Assembly (NCBI RefSeq): GCF_001028665.1 | Contig: NZ_CP011504.1 | Span: 3,100,001-3,164,000 of the forward strand | Source: Burkholderia pyrrocinia | GTDB lineage: Bacteria; Pseudomonadota; Gammaproteobacteria; Burkholderiales; Burkholderiaceae | Direction: 5' to 3' | DNA: 64,000 nucleotides | Shown here: in pieces, positions 46,058 through 53,297 of the stretch | Layout: each line of letters begins with the position of its first letter | How positions within the stretch are numbered: the first letter of the stretch is position 1 | Translations under genes and position numbers: made by a program | Notes under the pieces: generated by a model | Told to the model about the DNA's origin: nothing | What the model saw: only the letters and a program-made list of their open reading frames with translations | The model's database searches: none

Positions 46058-46894
46058 ATGCTGAAGCGCCAGTGGTTTTCGCTTGTGCTGCTGACGGTTT
46101 GCCTGATCGGACAACGCGCGTCGGCCCAGTCCACGCTCGAGCTCGAGACCGACGGCACGGCCCGCGCCCTCACGCGGCAGACGCTGCTCGCGCGCCCCGA
46201 TGCGACGGAGATCCACGTGCCGCACGACATCGCATACGGCCGGCCGATGACATTCCGCGCCGTGCCGTTCGCCGCACTGCTCGGCGACACGCCGCTGCCG
46301 GCCGACGGCGTGCTCGAAACGCGCGCGTCCGACGGCTTCGCCGCGCAACTGCCGCTGGATCTCGTGCGCCGCCGCGCGCCGGCTGGCGCCGTCGCATGGC
46401 TCGCGATCGAGGATTCGGCCCATCCATGGCCGAAGCTGCCCGGCAAGCAGGTCAGCGCCGGGCCGTTCTATCTCGTGTGGCTCGGGCCGGATGCGTCGTC
46501 CGTGCGCGGCGAGCAGTGGCCGTACCAGATCGTGCGCGTCACGATCGAATCGTCGCCGGTCGCGCGCTGGCCGTCGCTCGCCGTCGATCCCGCGCTGCCC
46601 GAAAACGATCCGGCCCGCGCGGGCCAGCACCTGTTCGTCACGCAATGCCTCGCGTGCCACCGCGTCGACGGCGCGGGCAGCAGCCATGCCGGCCCCGACC
46701 TGAACGCACCGATGAATCCGGTCGACTACTTCCAGCCCGCCGCGCTGCGCCGCTACATCCGCAACCCGGCATCGGTGCGCGACTGGCCGGGCCGGAGCAT
46801 GCCGGCGTTTCCGCCCGATCAGTTGAGCGACCGGGAACTCGACCAGATCGTCGCGTATCTCGCGTATATGGCGCGGCGCAAGGCGGACAAGTAA
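46058..46894 (+). CDS. Periplasmic cytochrome c-type protein
   Basis: 278 residues. A signal peptide covers 1-23 (cleavage near ASA-QST). Residues 25-170 are an unassigned beta-rich domain that resembles the oxidoreductase molybdopterin-binding fold in parts (GRPMTFRAVPFAALLG), but without a cofactor cysteine I can point to. The C-terminal class I cytochrome c domain has C197-LA-C200-H201 and a distal Met in RSMPAFPPDQLSDRE. One haem c is therefore expected in the periplasm. It is followed after 29 bases by a GNAT gene. The electron partner is not identifiable; no oxidase or dehydrogenase subunit is adjacent. Confidence 0.82.
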   Translation: MLKRQWFSLVLLTVCLIGQRASAQSTLELETDGTARALTRQTLLARPDATEIHVPHDIAYGRPMTFRAVPFAALLGDTPLPADGVLETRASDGFAAQLPLDLVRRRAPAGAVAWLAIEDSAHPWPKLPGKQVSAGPFYLVWLGPDASSVRGEQWPYQIVRVTIESSPVARWPSLAVDPALPENDPARAGQHLFVTQCLACHRVDGAGSSHAGPDLNAPMNPVDYFQPAALRRYIRNPASVRDWPGRSMPAFPPDQLSDRELDQIVAYLAYMARRKADK

Positions 46895-46923
46895 CGCGCG
46901 ACCGGACAATAGAAGGAACGTTG

Positions 46924-47403
46924 ATGACGTCAGGCGACACGCTGTTCACCATCGCATCGATCGAGGCCGCGCAGACGCACCCGCTCAGGGCGATGGTCCT
47001 GCTGAACGGCGATCTGAACGCGTGCGAACTGCCCGGCGACCATGCGCCGACGACGCTGCACGTCGGTGTATGCGACCCGTCGGGCATCGTCGCGGTCGCG
47101 TCGCTCTGCGAGGAACCGCGCGACGACGACCGTGCGCGGCCGGCGTGGCGACTTCGCGGAATGGCCGTCGACCCTGCCGTGCGCGGCATGGGCTTCGGGC
47201 GCGTGCTGGTGCAGGTGTGCGTGCGGCACGCGGAGGAACGCGGTGCCGCGCTCGTGTGGTGCACGGCACGTGAATCAGCGTACCGCTTCTACGAAAAGCT
47301 CGGCTTTGCAGCCGATGGCGCGCCGGTGACGATGCCGGGGCGCACCGATACCGCGTTCCATGTGATGCGGCGATACATCGATCGGCACGCGCCGCCTGCC
47401 TGA
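46924..47403 (+). CDS. GNAT-family N-acetyltransferase
   Basis: 159 residues with the GNAT core: the acetyl-CoA loop in LRGMAVDPAVRGMGFGRVLVQVCVRHAEERGA (about 77-108), the beta5-alpha4 segment ALVWCTARESAYRFYEKLGFAADG, and a closing MPGRTDTAFHVMRRYI strand. These enzymes acetylate an amine on a small molecule or protein. The substrate cannot be read from the sequence. AAGGAA stands 6 bases ahead of the ATG. It may share a transcript with the cytochrome gene. Confidence 0.85.
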   Translation: MTSGDTLFTIASIEAAQTHPLRAMVLLNGDLNACELPGDHAPTTLHVGVCDPSGIVAVASLCEEPRDDDRARPAWRLRGMAVDPAVRGMGFGRVLVQVCVRHAEERGAALVWCTARESAYRFYEKLGFAADGAPVTMPGRTDTAFHVMRRYIDRHAPPA

Positions 47404-47484
47404 AGCGGACCGCGCGTTTGCATCATCGGGACAGAATCGGCGCGGCCCGGCGAACACCCTCGTGCCGGACCGCACATATCACGC

Positions 47485-48735
47485 TCAGGCTTCCTCCGCG
47501 CTCTGCAATACCGCACGCAACAACACGTCGGCACCCGCCGCCGCCCATTCCGGCGTAATCGCTTCGGCTTCGTTGTGGCTCAGCCCGTCGACGCACGGCA
47601 CGAAGATCATCCCGGCCGGCGCGACGCGCGCAACGTAGCACGCGTCATGGCCCGCACCGGACACGATATCCATGTGCGACAGCCCGAGCGCCCGGGCCGC
47701 GTCACGCACCGCGTCGATGCAGCGCGGCGCGAACGGGATCGGCGGGTACTTGAAGATCTGTTCGATCTGCGCGCCGAGGCCGGACTCTTCCGCCACGCGC
47801 GCGAGTTCCGCGCGCAGCGCCGCGTCCAGTTCGTCGAGCACCGCATCGTCGGGGTGACGGAATTCGACCGTGAAGAAACAGCCGCCCGGCACCGTGTTGC
47901 GCGAATTCGGCCGCGCGTCGATCATCCCGACCGTCGCGCGCGCGTACGGCGCGTAACGGCGGCCGAGCGCGTCGATGAACGAGATCATCCGCGCGGCGCC
48001 GACCAGCGCGTCGCGACGGAATTCCATCGGTGTCGTGCCCGCGTGCGCGTCGACACCGGTGAGCGTCACCTCATACCAGCGCTGCCCCTGCCCGGCCGTC
48101 ACGACGCCGATCGTCTTGCCGGCCCGTTCGAGAATCGCGCCTTGCTCGATATGCAGTTCGTACGCCGCATGCACCGGATAACCGCCGACGGGCTCGGCGC
48201 CCGCGTAGCCGATTCGCGCCAGTTCCTCGCCGATCGTCTTGCCTGCGCCGTCGGTACGCGACAGCCCGTATTCGAGCGTATAGACGCCCGAGAACACGCC
48301 GGCCGAGATCATCGCCGGCGCGAAACGCGAACCTTCCTCGTTGGTCCAGATCACGACGTCGATCGGGCGTTCGGTCTCGATGCCCGCGTCGTTCAGCGCG
48401 CGCACGACCTCGAGCCCGCCGAGCACGCCGTAGATGCCGTCGTAGCGGCCACCCGTCGGCTGCGAATCGGCGTGCGATCCCGTCAGTACCGGCGCGGCGT
48501 CGGGATTGCGGCCCGCGCGGCGCGCGAACACGTTGCCCATCCGGTCCACGCGCACCGTGCAACCGGCGTCGCGCGCCCACTGCACGAACAGGTCGCGCGA
48601 CTCGCGATCGAGATCGGTCAGCGCGAGACGGCAGACGCCGCCCTTCGGCGTCGCGCCGATCTGCGCCATCCGGTCGAGTGACGCCCACAGGCGGTCGCTG
48701 TCGACGCGCGGCGCGCTCACGTTGTCGTCACGCAT
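47485..48735 (-). CDS. M20-family amidohydrolase, probable N-carbamoyl-L-cysteine hydrolase (AtcC/HyuC-like)
   Basis: 416 residues, an M20 metal-dependent amidohydrolase of the N-carbamoyl-L-amino acid hydrolase / allantoate amidohydrolase branch. Metal ligands are H88 and D99 (GSHADSQPTGGRYDG), E134 (TNEEGSRF), H195 (ELHIEQG) and H387 (LSHNEAE). HAGTTPME near 231 is the dimer-lid motif. Because it overlaps by 8 bases a gene for aminothiazoline-carboxylate hydrolase, the likely substrate is N-carbamoyl-L-cysteine, giving cysteine, CO2 and ammonia. The ATG at 48735 gives the normal length; the frame extends further but only over its neighbour. Hydantoin-derived carbamoyl amino acids are the main alternative. 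Confidence 0.85.
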   Translation of the reverse strand: MRDDNVSAPRVDSDRLWASLDRMAQIGATPKGGVCRLALTDLDRESRDLFVQWARDAGCTVRVDRMGNVFARRAGRNPDAAPVLTGSHADSQPTGGRYDGIYGVLGGLEVVRALNDAGIETERPIDVVIWTNEEGSRFAPAMISAGVFSGVYTLEYGLSRTDGAGKTIGEELARIGYAGAEPVGGYPVHAAYELHIEQGAILERAGKTIGVVTAGQGQRWYEVTLTGVDAHAGTTPMEFRRDALVGAARMISFIDALGRRYAPYARATVGMIDARPNSRNTVPGGCFFTVEFRHPDDAVLDELDAALRAELARVAEESGLGAQIEQIFKYPPIPFAPRCIDAVRDAARALGLSHMDIVSGAGHDACYVARVAPAGMIFVPCVDGLSHNEAEAITPEWAAAGADVLLRAVLQSAEEA

Positions 48736-49252
48736 CGCCGTTCTCCGGCGCGCGCTGCAGCGCGTAGCGGAAATCGCAGCGCTTGCCGCCCTGCATGATC
48801 GTGCTCGTACGCGTGAGCGCGATGCCCGGCGCATAACCCTGGATGAAATAGCTGTCGCGCGCGCAGCTCAGCAGGTGGCCGATCTCGCCGAGCCCCATCG
48901 CGTGATACATCTCCGCGTAGCTGCAGCGATGCACGTCGTAGTCGTAGTGCGCGTCGTCCGCACGCCGCACCTCGACGTCGAGCGCATCGTCCTTCTCCCA
49001 CAGCACCTGCAGCGCGATGAACGACTTCACGCTCGTGCCGTCCGGCTCCTGCGCGGCGAACGTGCGGCCCGCGTCGACGGCTGCGCCGCGCACGGCTTCC
49101 GCGATCACGGCCTGCGCGCGCTCGGCGCCGAACTCGCGTTTCATGATCTCGTAGATCGGCTTGATGATTTCCGCTTCGATGCGGCGCCGCGCGAGGATCC
49201 CGAGGCGCGTGTCCTCGGGTGCGGCGGCGGATGTCTGGGTCGGTTCGGTCAT
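48728..49252 (-). CDS. L-2-amino-thiazoline-4-carboxylic acid hydrolase family protein (AtcB-like)
   Basis: 174 residues of the ATC hydrolase family. The family stretches are GILARRRIEAEIIKPIYEIMKREFG near the N-terminus, and CSYAEMYHAMGLGEIGHLLSCARDSYFIQGYAPGIALTRTSTIMQGGKRCDFRYAL at 109-164, with three or four conserved Cys/His positions. The family opens the thiazoline ring of ATC, giving N-carbamoyl-L-cysteine, which the next gene's amidohydrolase would split to cysteine. This order matches the two-step Pseudomonas pathway. It lies 18 bases after the transporter-type binding protein gene in transcription order. Other members may act on related cyclic amidines, so the substrate is inferred. 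Confidence 0.8.
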   Translation of the reverse strand: MTEPTQTSAAAPEDTRLGILARRRIEAEIIKPIYEIMKREFGAERAQAVIAEAVRGAAVDAGRTFAAQEPDGTSVKSFIALQVLWEKDDALDVEVRRADDAHYDYDVHRCSYAEMYHAMGLGEIGHLLSCARDSYFIQGYAPGIALTRTSTIMQGGKRCDFRYALQRAPENGDA

Positions 49253-49270
49253 GGGGATCGTCCGTGTCGT

Positions 49271-50437
49271 TTATTTGGTCGCGGTGCGCGTGCCGCCGAG
49301 CACGTCGACGACGGTCCACTTGCCGCCGCGCACCTGGTAGATCGTGAAGGCCGGATCCTTCAGGTTGCCTTCGCCGTCGAACGCAATCCGGCCCGTCACG
49401 CCGGGCCGGTCGATCGCACGGACCGCCGCGACCAGCTTTGCCGGCTGCGTCGTGCCGGCCTTCTGCGCGGCCGCGATCAGCGTGGCCGCCGCGTCGTACG
49501 CGAACGGCGCGTGCAGTTCGATCGGTACGCGGAAACGTGCCTGGTATTGCGTGTCGAACGCGTTGCCGCCCGGCATCCGCTCGAGCGGCAGGCCCGGTTC
49601 GAGCGCCGTGACGCCGTCGCCGTCCTTGCCCGCGAGCGACAGGAAGGTCTGGCTCACGAAGCCGCCCGCGCCGAGCAGCGGCGCGTTCACGCCGAGCTGG
49701 CGCATCCGGCGCGCGATCGGCGCGGCCTGTGCATCGAGGCCGCCGAAGAACACGAGATCCGCGCGCTTGCCCTTGATCGCGGTCAGCACGCCACTGAAGT
49801 CGGTCGTCTTGTCGTTCACGTACTGGCGATCGACGATCGCGCCGCCGTTCGCCTGCACGCCCTTGATGAACTGGTCGGCCAGCCCCGCGCCGAACGACGT
49901 GCGATCGTCGATCACCGCGACGCGCTTCGCCTTCAGCGTCTTCACCGCATACGCGCCGGTGAAGGTGCCGCCCGCATCGTCGTGACCCATGATGCGGAAC
50001 GCCGTTGCGTAGCCCTGCTGCGTGTATTGATGGCCGGTGGACGCCGGCGCGATCTGCGGAATGCCCGCATCGCGATACACGCGCGACGCCGGCACGCTGC
50101 AGCCCGTGTTCCAGTGACCGACGACGCCGATCACGTGCTGGTCGACGAGCTGCTGCGCGACCGCGACGGCCGTGCGCGGATCGGACTGGTCGTCGGCCGC
50201 GACGAGCTTGTAGACGACCGGCTTGCCGCCGATGGTCGGATGCTTGGCATTCGCGTCGTCGATCGCGAGTTGCGCGCCGTTCTGCAGGTCCTTGCCGATA
50301 CGCGCGGACGGGCCGGTGAGCGGCGCGGCGAGACCGATCAAGATCGTCTGCGGCGCGGATTGCGCGAACGCGGGAACGGAGGCGACCAGGGCGGCCGCCG
50401 AGAAAACGAGGCTGGCGTGAAGGAAGGGGATTTTCAT
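49271..50437 (-). CDS. Branched-chain amino-acid-type ABC substrate-binding protein (LivK-like)
   Basis: 388 residues. A signal peptide covers 1-25 (cleavage SVPAFA-QSA). The type I periplasmic binding fold follows, with ILIGLAAPLTGPSARIGKDLQNGAQLAIDDAN and GVVGHWNTGCSVPASRVYRDAGIPQIAPAST, typical of the LivJ/LivK family. No permease or ATPase gene is adjacent, so it must use a transporter encoded elsewhere or serve as a receptor. It is the first gene of the unit with the ATC hydrolase and amidohydrolase genes, which suggests capture of the thiazoline or a related sulfur compound. It is divergent from a LysR gene across 177 bases of AT-rich DNA. Confidence 0.85.
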   Translation of the reverse strand: MKIPFLHASLVFSAAALVASVPAFAQSAPQTILIGLAAPLTGPSARIGKDLQNGAQLAIDDANAKHPTIGGKPVVYKLVAADDQSDPRTAVAVAQQLVDQHVIGVVGHWNTGCSVPASRVYRDAGIPQIAPASTGHQYTQQGYATAFRIMGHDDAGGTFTGAYAVKTLKAKRVAVIDDRTSFGAGLADQFIKGVQANGGAIVDRQYVNDKTTDFSGVLTAIKGKRADLVFFGGLDAQAAPIARRMRQLGVNAPLLGAGGFVSQTFLSLAGKDGDGVTALEPGLPLERMPGGNAFDTQYQARFRVPIELHAPFAYDAAATLIAAAQKAGTTQPAKLVAAVRAIDRPGVTGRIAFDGEGNLKDPAFTIYQVRGGKWTVVDVLGGTRTATK

Positions 50438-50614
50438 GTGCGGGGATCGGTGAATCGGATCAAAACATGAAAAATATTAAATATTCATCACTCACACCCC
50501 AAATACTCAATTGTTGGATGCTTATGCCGTTCTCGACACATCAGCGCAACACCATGTAAACACAAGATATTTCCTTGTTGTCGCCTACCCCGACTTTTCG
50601 ATAAAATTCGACAC

Positions 50615-51511
50615 ATGAAAAATATCGAACAATTGCCGCACGATCCGCCGTTGCGCGCGGTGCGTGCGTTCGAAGCGTTTGCTCGTCTCGGGTCGGTCAC
50701 CGCGGCGGCGGGCGAACTCGACATCACACCATCGGCGGTCAGCCATCAGCTGCAACTGCTCGAAGCGTTCATCCAGACGCCACTGACGGTGCGCGAGGGC
50801 CGGCTGCTCGCGCTCACCGATGAAGGACGCGACTACTACCGCTCGATCAGCGCCGCGTTCTCGGTGCTGCGCAGCGCGACGCGCTTCGTGCGCGACCGGT
50901 CGTCGCTGCGGCAGATCACAGTCAGCCTGATCCCGTTGCTCGGCATTGGCTGGTTCATTCCACGGCTGCACGCGTTCCTGGCCGACAACACGGATGTCGA
51001 CGTGACCGTGCTGTATGCGCATCACCGCAACTACCGAAGCGATGCGTCGGACCTGTCGATCCGCTTCGGCACCGGCGACTGGCCCGGCTACCGCTGCGAG
51101 CGGCTGCTGCCGGGCGCGATGGTGCCGATGTGCAGCCCGTCGTTCCTGAAGCGCCACGGGCCGTTCCGCACGCCGGCCGATCTCGCGCGCGCGCCGCTCG
51201 TGCACGACGAGGATCGCAGCACGTGGGTCAACTGGCTGCAGGGCGCCGGCGTGCGGCATGTGTCGCACGCGGTCGGGCCGATGTTCGAAGATGGTCAGTT
51301 GACGTTGAGCGCGGCACGCGCGGATCTCGGCGCCGCGCTGCTGCGCGCGCCGCTGGTCGAGCGCGAACTGGCGAACGGGGAACTCGTGCAGCTGTTCGAT
51401 CACGCGCTCGACGACGGGCGCGATTACTACCTGTGCACGCGCGAGGACGCGGACATGCCGGACGGGGCACGGCGGCTGGCGGCGTGGTTGAGGAGGATGG
51501 CGGGGATTTGA
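50615..51511 (+). CDS. LysR-family transcriptional regulator (GcvA-type)
   Basis: 298 residues. The HTH (PPLRAVRAFEAFARLGSVTAAAGELDITPSAVSHQLQLLEAFI) has the PPLRAVRAFEA opening of the GcvA branch. The effector domain covers about 95-295. It is divergent from the binding protein / ATC hydrolase / amidohydrolase unit and probably controls it. The gap (50438-50614) holds an AT-rich imperfect dyad near 50466-50488 (ATGAAAAATATTAAATATTC), a fair candidate for its site. The inducer may be the thiazoline or a cysteine precursor, which is a guess. Confidence 0.87.
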   Translation: MKNIEQLPHDPPLRAVRAFEAFARLGSVTAAAGELDITPSAVSHQLQLLEAFIQTPLTVREGRLLALTDEGRDYYRSISAAFSVLRSATRFVRDRSSLRQITVSLIPLLGIGWFIPRLHAFLADNTDVDVTVLYAHHRNYRSDASDLSIRFGTGDWPGYRCERLLPGAMVPMCSPSFLKRHGPFRTPADLARAPLVHDEDRSTWVNWLQGAGVRHVSHAVGPMFEDGQLTLSAARADLGAALLRAPLVERELANGELVQLFDHALDDGRDYYLCTREDADMPDGARRLAAWLRRMAGI

Positions 51512-51603
51512 GCGAAGGCGCCCTGTCGCCTTGCCGGACAACGGTTTACGCGAAGGCGCCTCCCGCCGCACCCAGTCCGGGTCTTGCATGCCCTCGATCT
51601 GGT

Positions 51604-51627
51604 ATATATGATATGCATATCATATAT
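51604..51627. promoter_or_regulatory. Perfect 24-base palindrome, toxin-antitoxin autoregulatory operator
   Basis: The perfect palindrome is centred on ATGCAT (51613-51618) with arms through GATATG and outer ATATAT. It ends 11 bases ahead of the antitoxin ATG, with GGAGG between. Ribbon-helix-helix antitoxins bind such sites to repress their own operon. Confidence 0.75.
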
Positions 51628-51638
51628 CGGAGGCTGTC

Positions 51639-51857
51639 ATGAGCCGGATTCTGGTTGATCTGTCGGATGGCCAGCTCGACGAGTTGGCCGTCATCGTCGA
51701 GACTGAACGTCGTCCCCGCGCCGCGATCATCCGCGACGCGATTGATGCCTACATTGCCCTGCACAAGCGCCCGCTCGCCGACGACGTATTCGGTCTCTGG
51801 AAAGATCGCACGGTCGATGGGCTCGCGTATCAGGAGGAAATGCGCTCGGAATGGTAA
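51639..51857 (+). CDS. Ribbon-helix-helix antitoxin (VapB-type)
   Basis: 72 residues. A short beta strand (SRILVDLSDGQLDEL) and two helices (ETERRPRAAIIRDAIDAYIALH) make the ribbon-helix-helix fold that binds DNA as a dimer. The C-terminal 25 residues (ADDVFGLWKDRTVDGLAYQEEMRSEW) are the toxin-binding tail seen in such antitoxins. It overlaps the PIN toxin gene by 7 bases. It would both neutralise the toxin and, with it, repress the promoter at the 24-base palindrome. The module is less GC-rich around its promoter than its surroundings, in keeping with mobility of such modules. Confidence 0.85.
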   Translation: MSRILVDLSDGQLDELAVIVETERRPRAAIIRDAIDAYIALHKRPLADDVFGLWKDRTVDGLAYQEEMRSEW

Positions 51858-52216
51858 AAGCTCTCTTCGACACCAACATCCTGATCGACTATCTGGGCGG
51901 CGTGGAATCCGCACGCGTAGAGTTGGCCCGCTACCACTATCGTGCGATCAGCACGATCTCGTGGATGGAGGTCCTGGTCGGCACGTCCGCACATGACGAA
52001 GCCCCGACTCGCGCATGGCTCTCGTCATTCGATGTCATCGCGCTCGACAGCACGATTGCGAATCGCGCCGTGACTATCCGCAAGGAACGCCGCATACGCC
52101 TGCCCGACGCGATCGTCTGGGCATCGGCGCAAGTGAACGGGCTGCTGCTCGTGTCGCGCAACACGAAAGACTTTCCCGCCACCGAACCCGGCGTTCGCGT
52201 GCCCTATCAGGTCTGA
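51851..52216 (+). CDS. PIN-domain ribonuclease toxin (VapC-type)
   Basis: 121 residues, a PIN domain. Conserved acids are D7 (LFDTNILIDYL), E40 (ISWMEVLVG) and D86 (RLPDAIVWASA), with N104/D107 (SRNTKDF) closing the site; these hold Mg for RNA cleavage. VapC toxins cut initiator tRNA or rRNA and stop growth when the antitoxin is lost. All key residues are intact, so it should be active. Its start lies inside the antitoxin gene. Confidence 0.87.
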   Translation: MVKALFDTNILIDYLGGVESARVELARYHYRAISTISWMEVLVGTSAHDEAPTRAWLSSFDVIALDSTIANRAVTIRKERRIRLPDAIVWASAQVNGLLLVSRNTKDFPATEPGVRVPYQV

Positions 52217-52246
52217 GCCTATCTGCGCGGCGGCAATGCAAACGCG

Positions 52247-52423
52247 TCAACTCGACGCATTCGCCCCGAACCACTTCTGCAAAAAGTAGCGCAGCGTCCC
52301 GCCGGAAAACCGGTCAGCTCCCCGAACACGGCGTAACCGAATCGCTCGCAGAGCCGCTTTGCATCCGGATTGAAGGCGTCGATCCACGCGGCTGCGCACC
52401 CTCTCCCCCTCGCACTCGCATCA
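52247..52423 (-). pseudogene. Frameshifted C-terminal remnant of a GNAT acetyltransferase gene
   Basis: One minus-strand frame reads AAWIDAFNPDAKRLCERFGYAVFGELTGFPAG, the end of a GNAT domain. The expected continuation, GGTLRYFLQKWFGANASS and a stop at 52247, is in the neighbouring frame. A one- or two-base indel near 52300 has therefore broken the gene. Upstream of about 52423 the acetyl-CoA-binding half is missing, so it is also truncated. The remnant lies right behind the toxin gene, which may have been inserted there. Confidence 0.6.
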
Positions 52424-52498
52424 AACGGGCTCACGGCCCGCACGCGCAATGTCTCAAGCGCCCTCCGCCCACCCCACCCAATCAAGGGCCGGAAGCAG

Positions 52499-52535
52499 AT
52501 AGAAATTCTCGATGCCCTGGATTGAAACAAGCAAT
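52499..52535 (+). promoter_or_regulatory. OxyR-type binding site upstream of ahpC
   Basis: Four tetramers with exact seven-base spacing follow the OxyR pattern: ATAG (52499), CGAT (52510), ATTG (52521) and CAAT (52532). Against ATAG-N7-CTAT-N7-ATAG-N7-CTAT this is 13 of 16 defined bases with perfect spacing. The site ends 70 bases ahead of the ahpC ATG. Confidence 0.6.
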
Positions 52536-52605
52536 TTCCCTAAATCAGGGTGAACCCGGATACTGGCAACACTCCACTCACCACTGAAGCAAAGGAAACC
52601 ACCCC

Positions 52606-53169
52606 ATGCCGATCATCAACACCCAAATCAAGCCGTTCAAGGCAACCGCTTACCACAACGGCGATTTCGTGCCCGTCTCCGAAGAGAACTTCAAGGGCAA
52701 GTGGTCCGTCGTCGTGTTCTACCCGGCCGACTTCACGTTCGTCTGCCCGACCGAGCTGGGCGACCTCGCCGACCGTTACGCGGAATTCCAGAAGCTGGGT
52801 GTCGAAATCTACGGCGTGTCGACCGACACGCACTTCACGCACAAGGCATGGCACGACACGTCGGACACGATCGGCAAGATCAAGTACCCGATGATCGGCG
52901 ACCCGACGCTCACGCTGTCGCGCAACTTCGACGTGCTGATCGAGGAAGAAGGGATGGCGCTGCGCGGCACGTTCGTGATCAACCCGGAAGGCGAGATCAA
53001 GCTGTGCGAAATCCACGACAACGGCATCGGCCGCGACGCAGGCGAACTGCTGCGCAAGGTGCAGGCTGCGCAATACATCGCGGCGCACCCGGGTGAAGTG
53101 TGCCCGGCCAAGTGGACGCCGGGTGCGGAAACGCTGACCCCGTCGCTCGACCTGATCGGCAAGATCTGA
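52606..53169 (+). CDS. ahpC: Alkyl hydroperoxide reductase peroxiredoxin subunit
   Basis: 187 residues, the same length as E. coli AhpC. The peroxidatic cysteine is C47 in [14 protein letters not shown] and the resolving cysteine C166 in [13 protein letters not shown] ([10 protein letters not shown] here) and the C-terminal helix are as in the family. It reduces hydrogen peroxide, alkyl peroxides and peroxynitrite in the cytoplasm as a decamer, with electrons from AhpF. AAAGGAAA lies ahead of the ATG. An OxyR-like site stands upstream, and a hairpin lies in the gap before ahpF. Confidence 0.96.
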   Translation: MPIINTQIKPFKATAYHNGDFVPVSEENFKGKWSVVVFYPADFTFVCPTELGDLADRYAEFQKLGVEIYGVSTDTHFTHKAWHDTSDTIGKIKYPMIGDPTLTLSRNFDVLIEEEGMALRGTFVINPEGEIKLCEIHDNGIGRDAGELLRKVQAAQYIAAHPGEVCPAKWTPGAETLTPSLDLIGKI

Positions 53170-53178
53170 CGATCGCTC

Positions 53179-53202
53179 CGCGCGCCTCGCACGAGGCGCG
53201 CG
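53179..53202. repeat. Strong hairpin between ahpC and ahpF
   Basis: CGCGCGCCTCG-CA-CGAGGCGCGCG is a perfect 11-base stem starting 10 bases after the ahpC stop. No T-tract follows. Such hairpins can protect the upstream mRNA and lower downstream expression, which would fit the usual excess of AhpC over AhpF. Confidence 0.6.
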
Positions 53203-53297
53203 AGACACACGAATACGGGCCGCCGCATCGCGCGGCCCGCGCCCTCCTCCGGCACGACGTGCCCGACCATAATCATTAATACGGAATCCGAAACGCC

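Noticed and set aside
52219..52530. A complete small gene on the minus strand behind the toxin
   Set aside because: Only the end of a GNAT domain is readable and its last part is in another frame; treated as a pseudogene remnant.
53179..53202. Hairpin after ahpC as an intrinsic terminator
   Set aside because: The stem is strong but no T-tract follows on either strand, and ahpF downstream is expected to be co-expressed.
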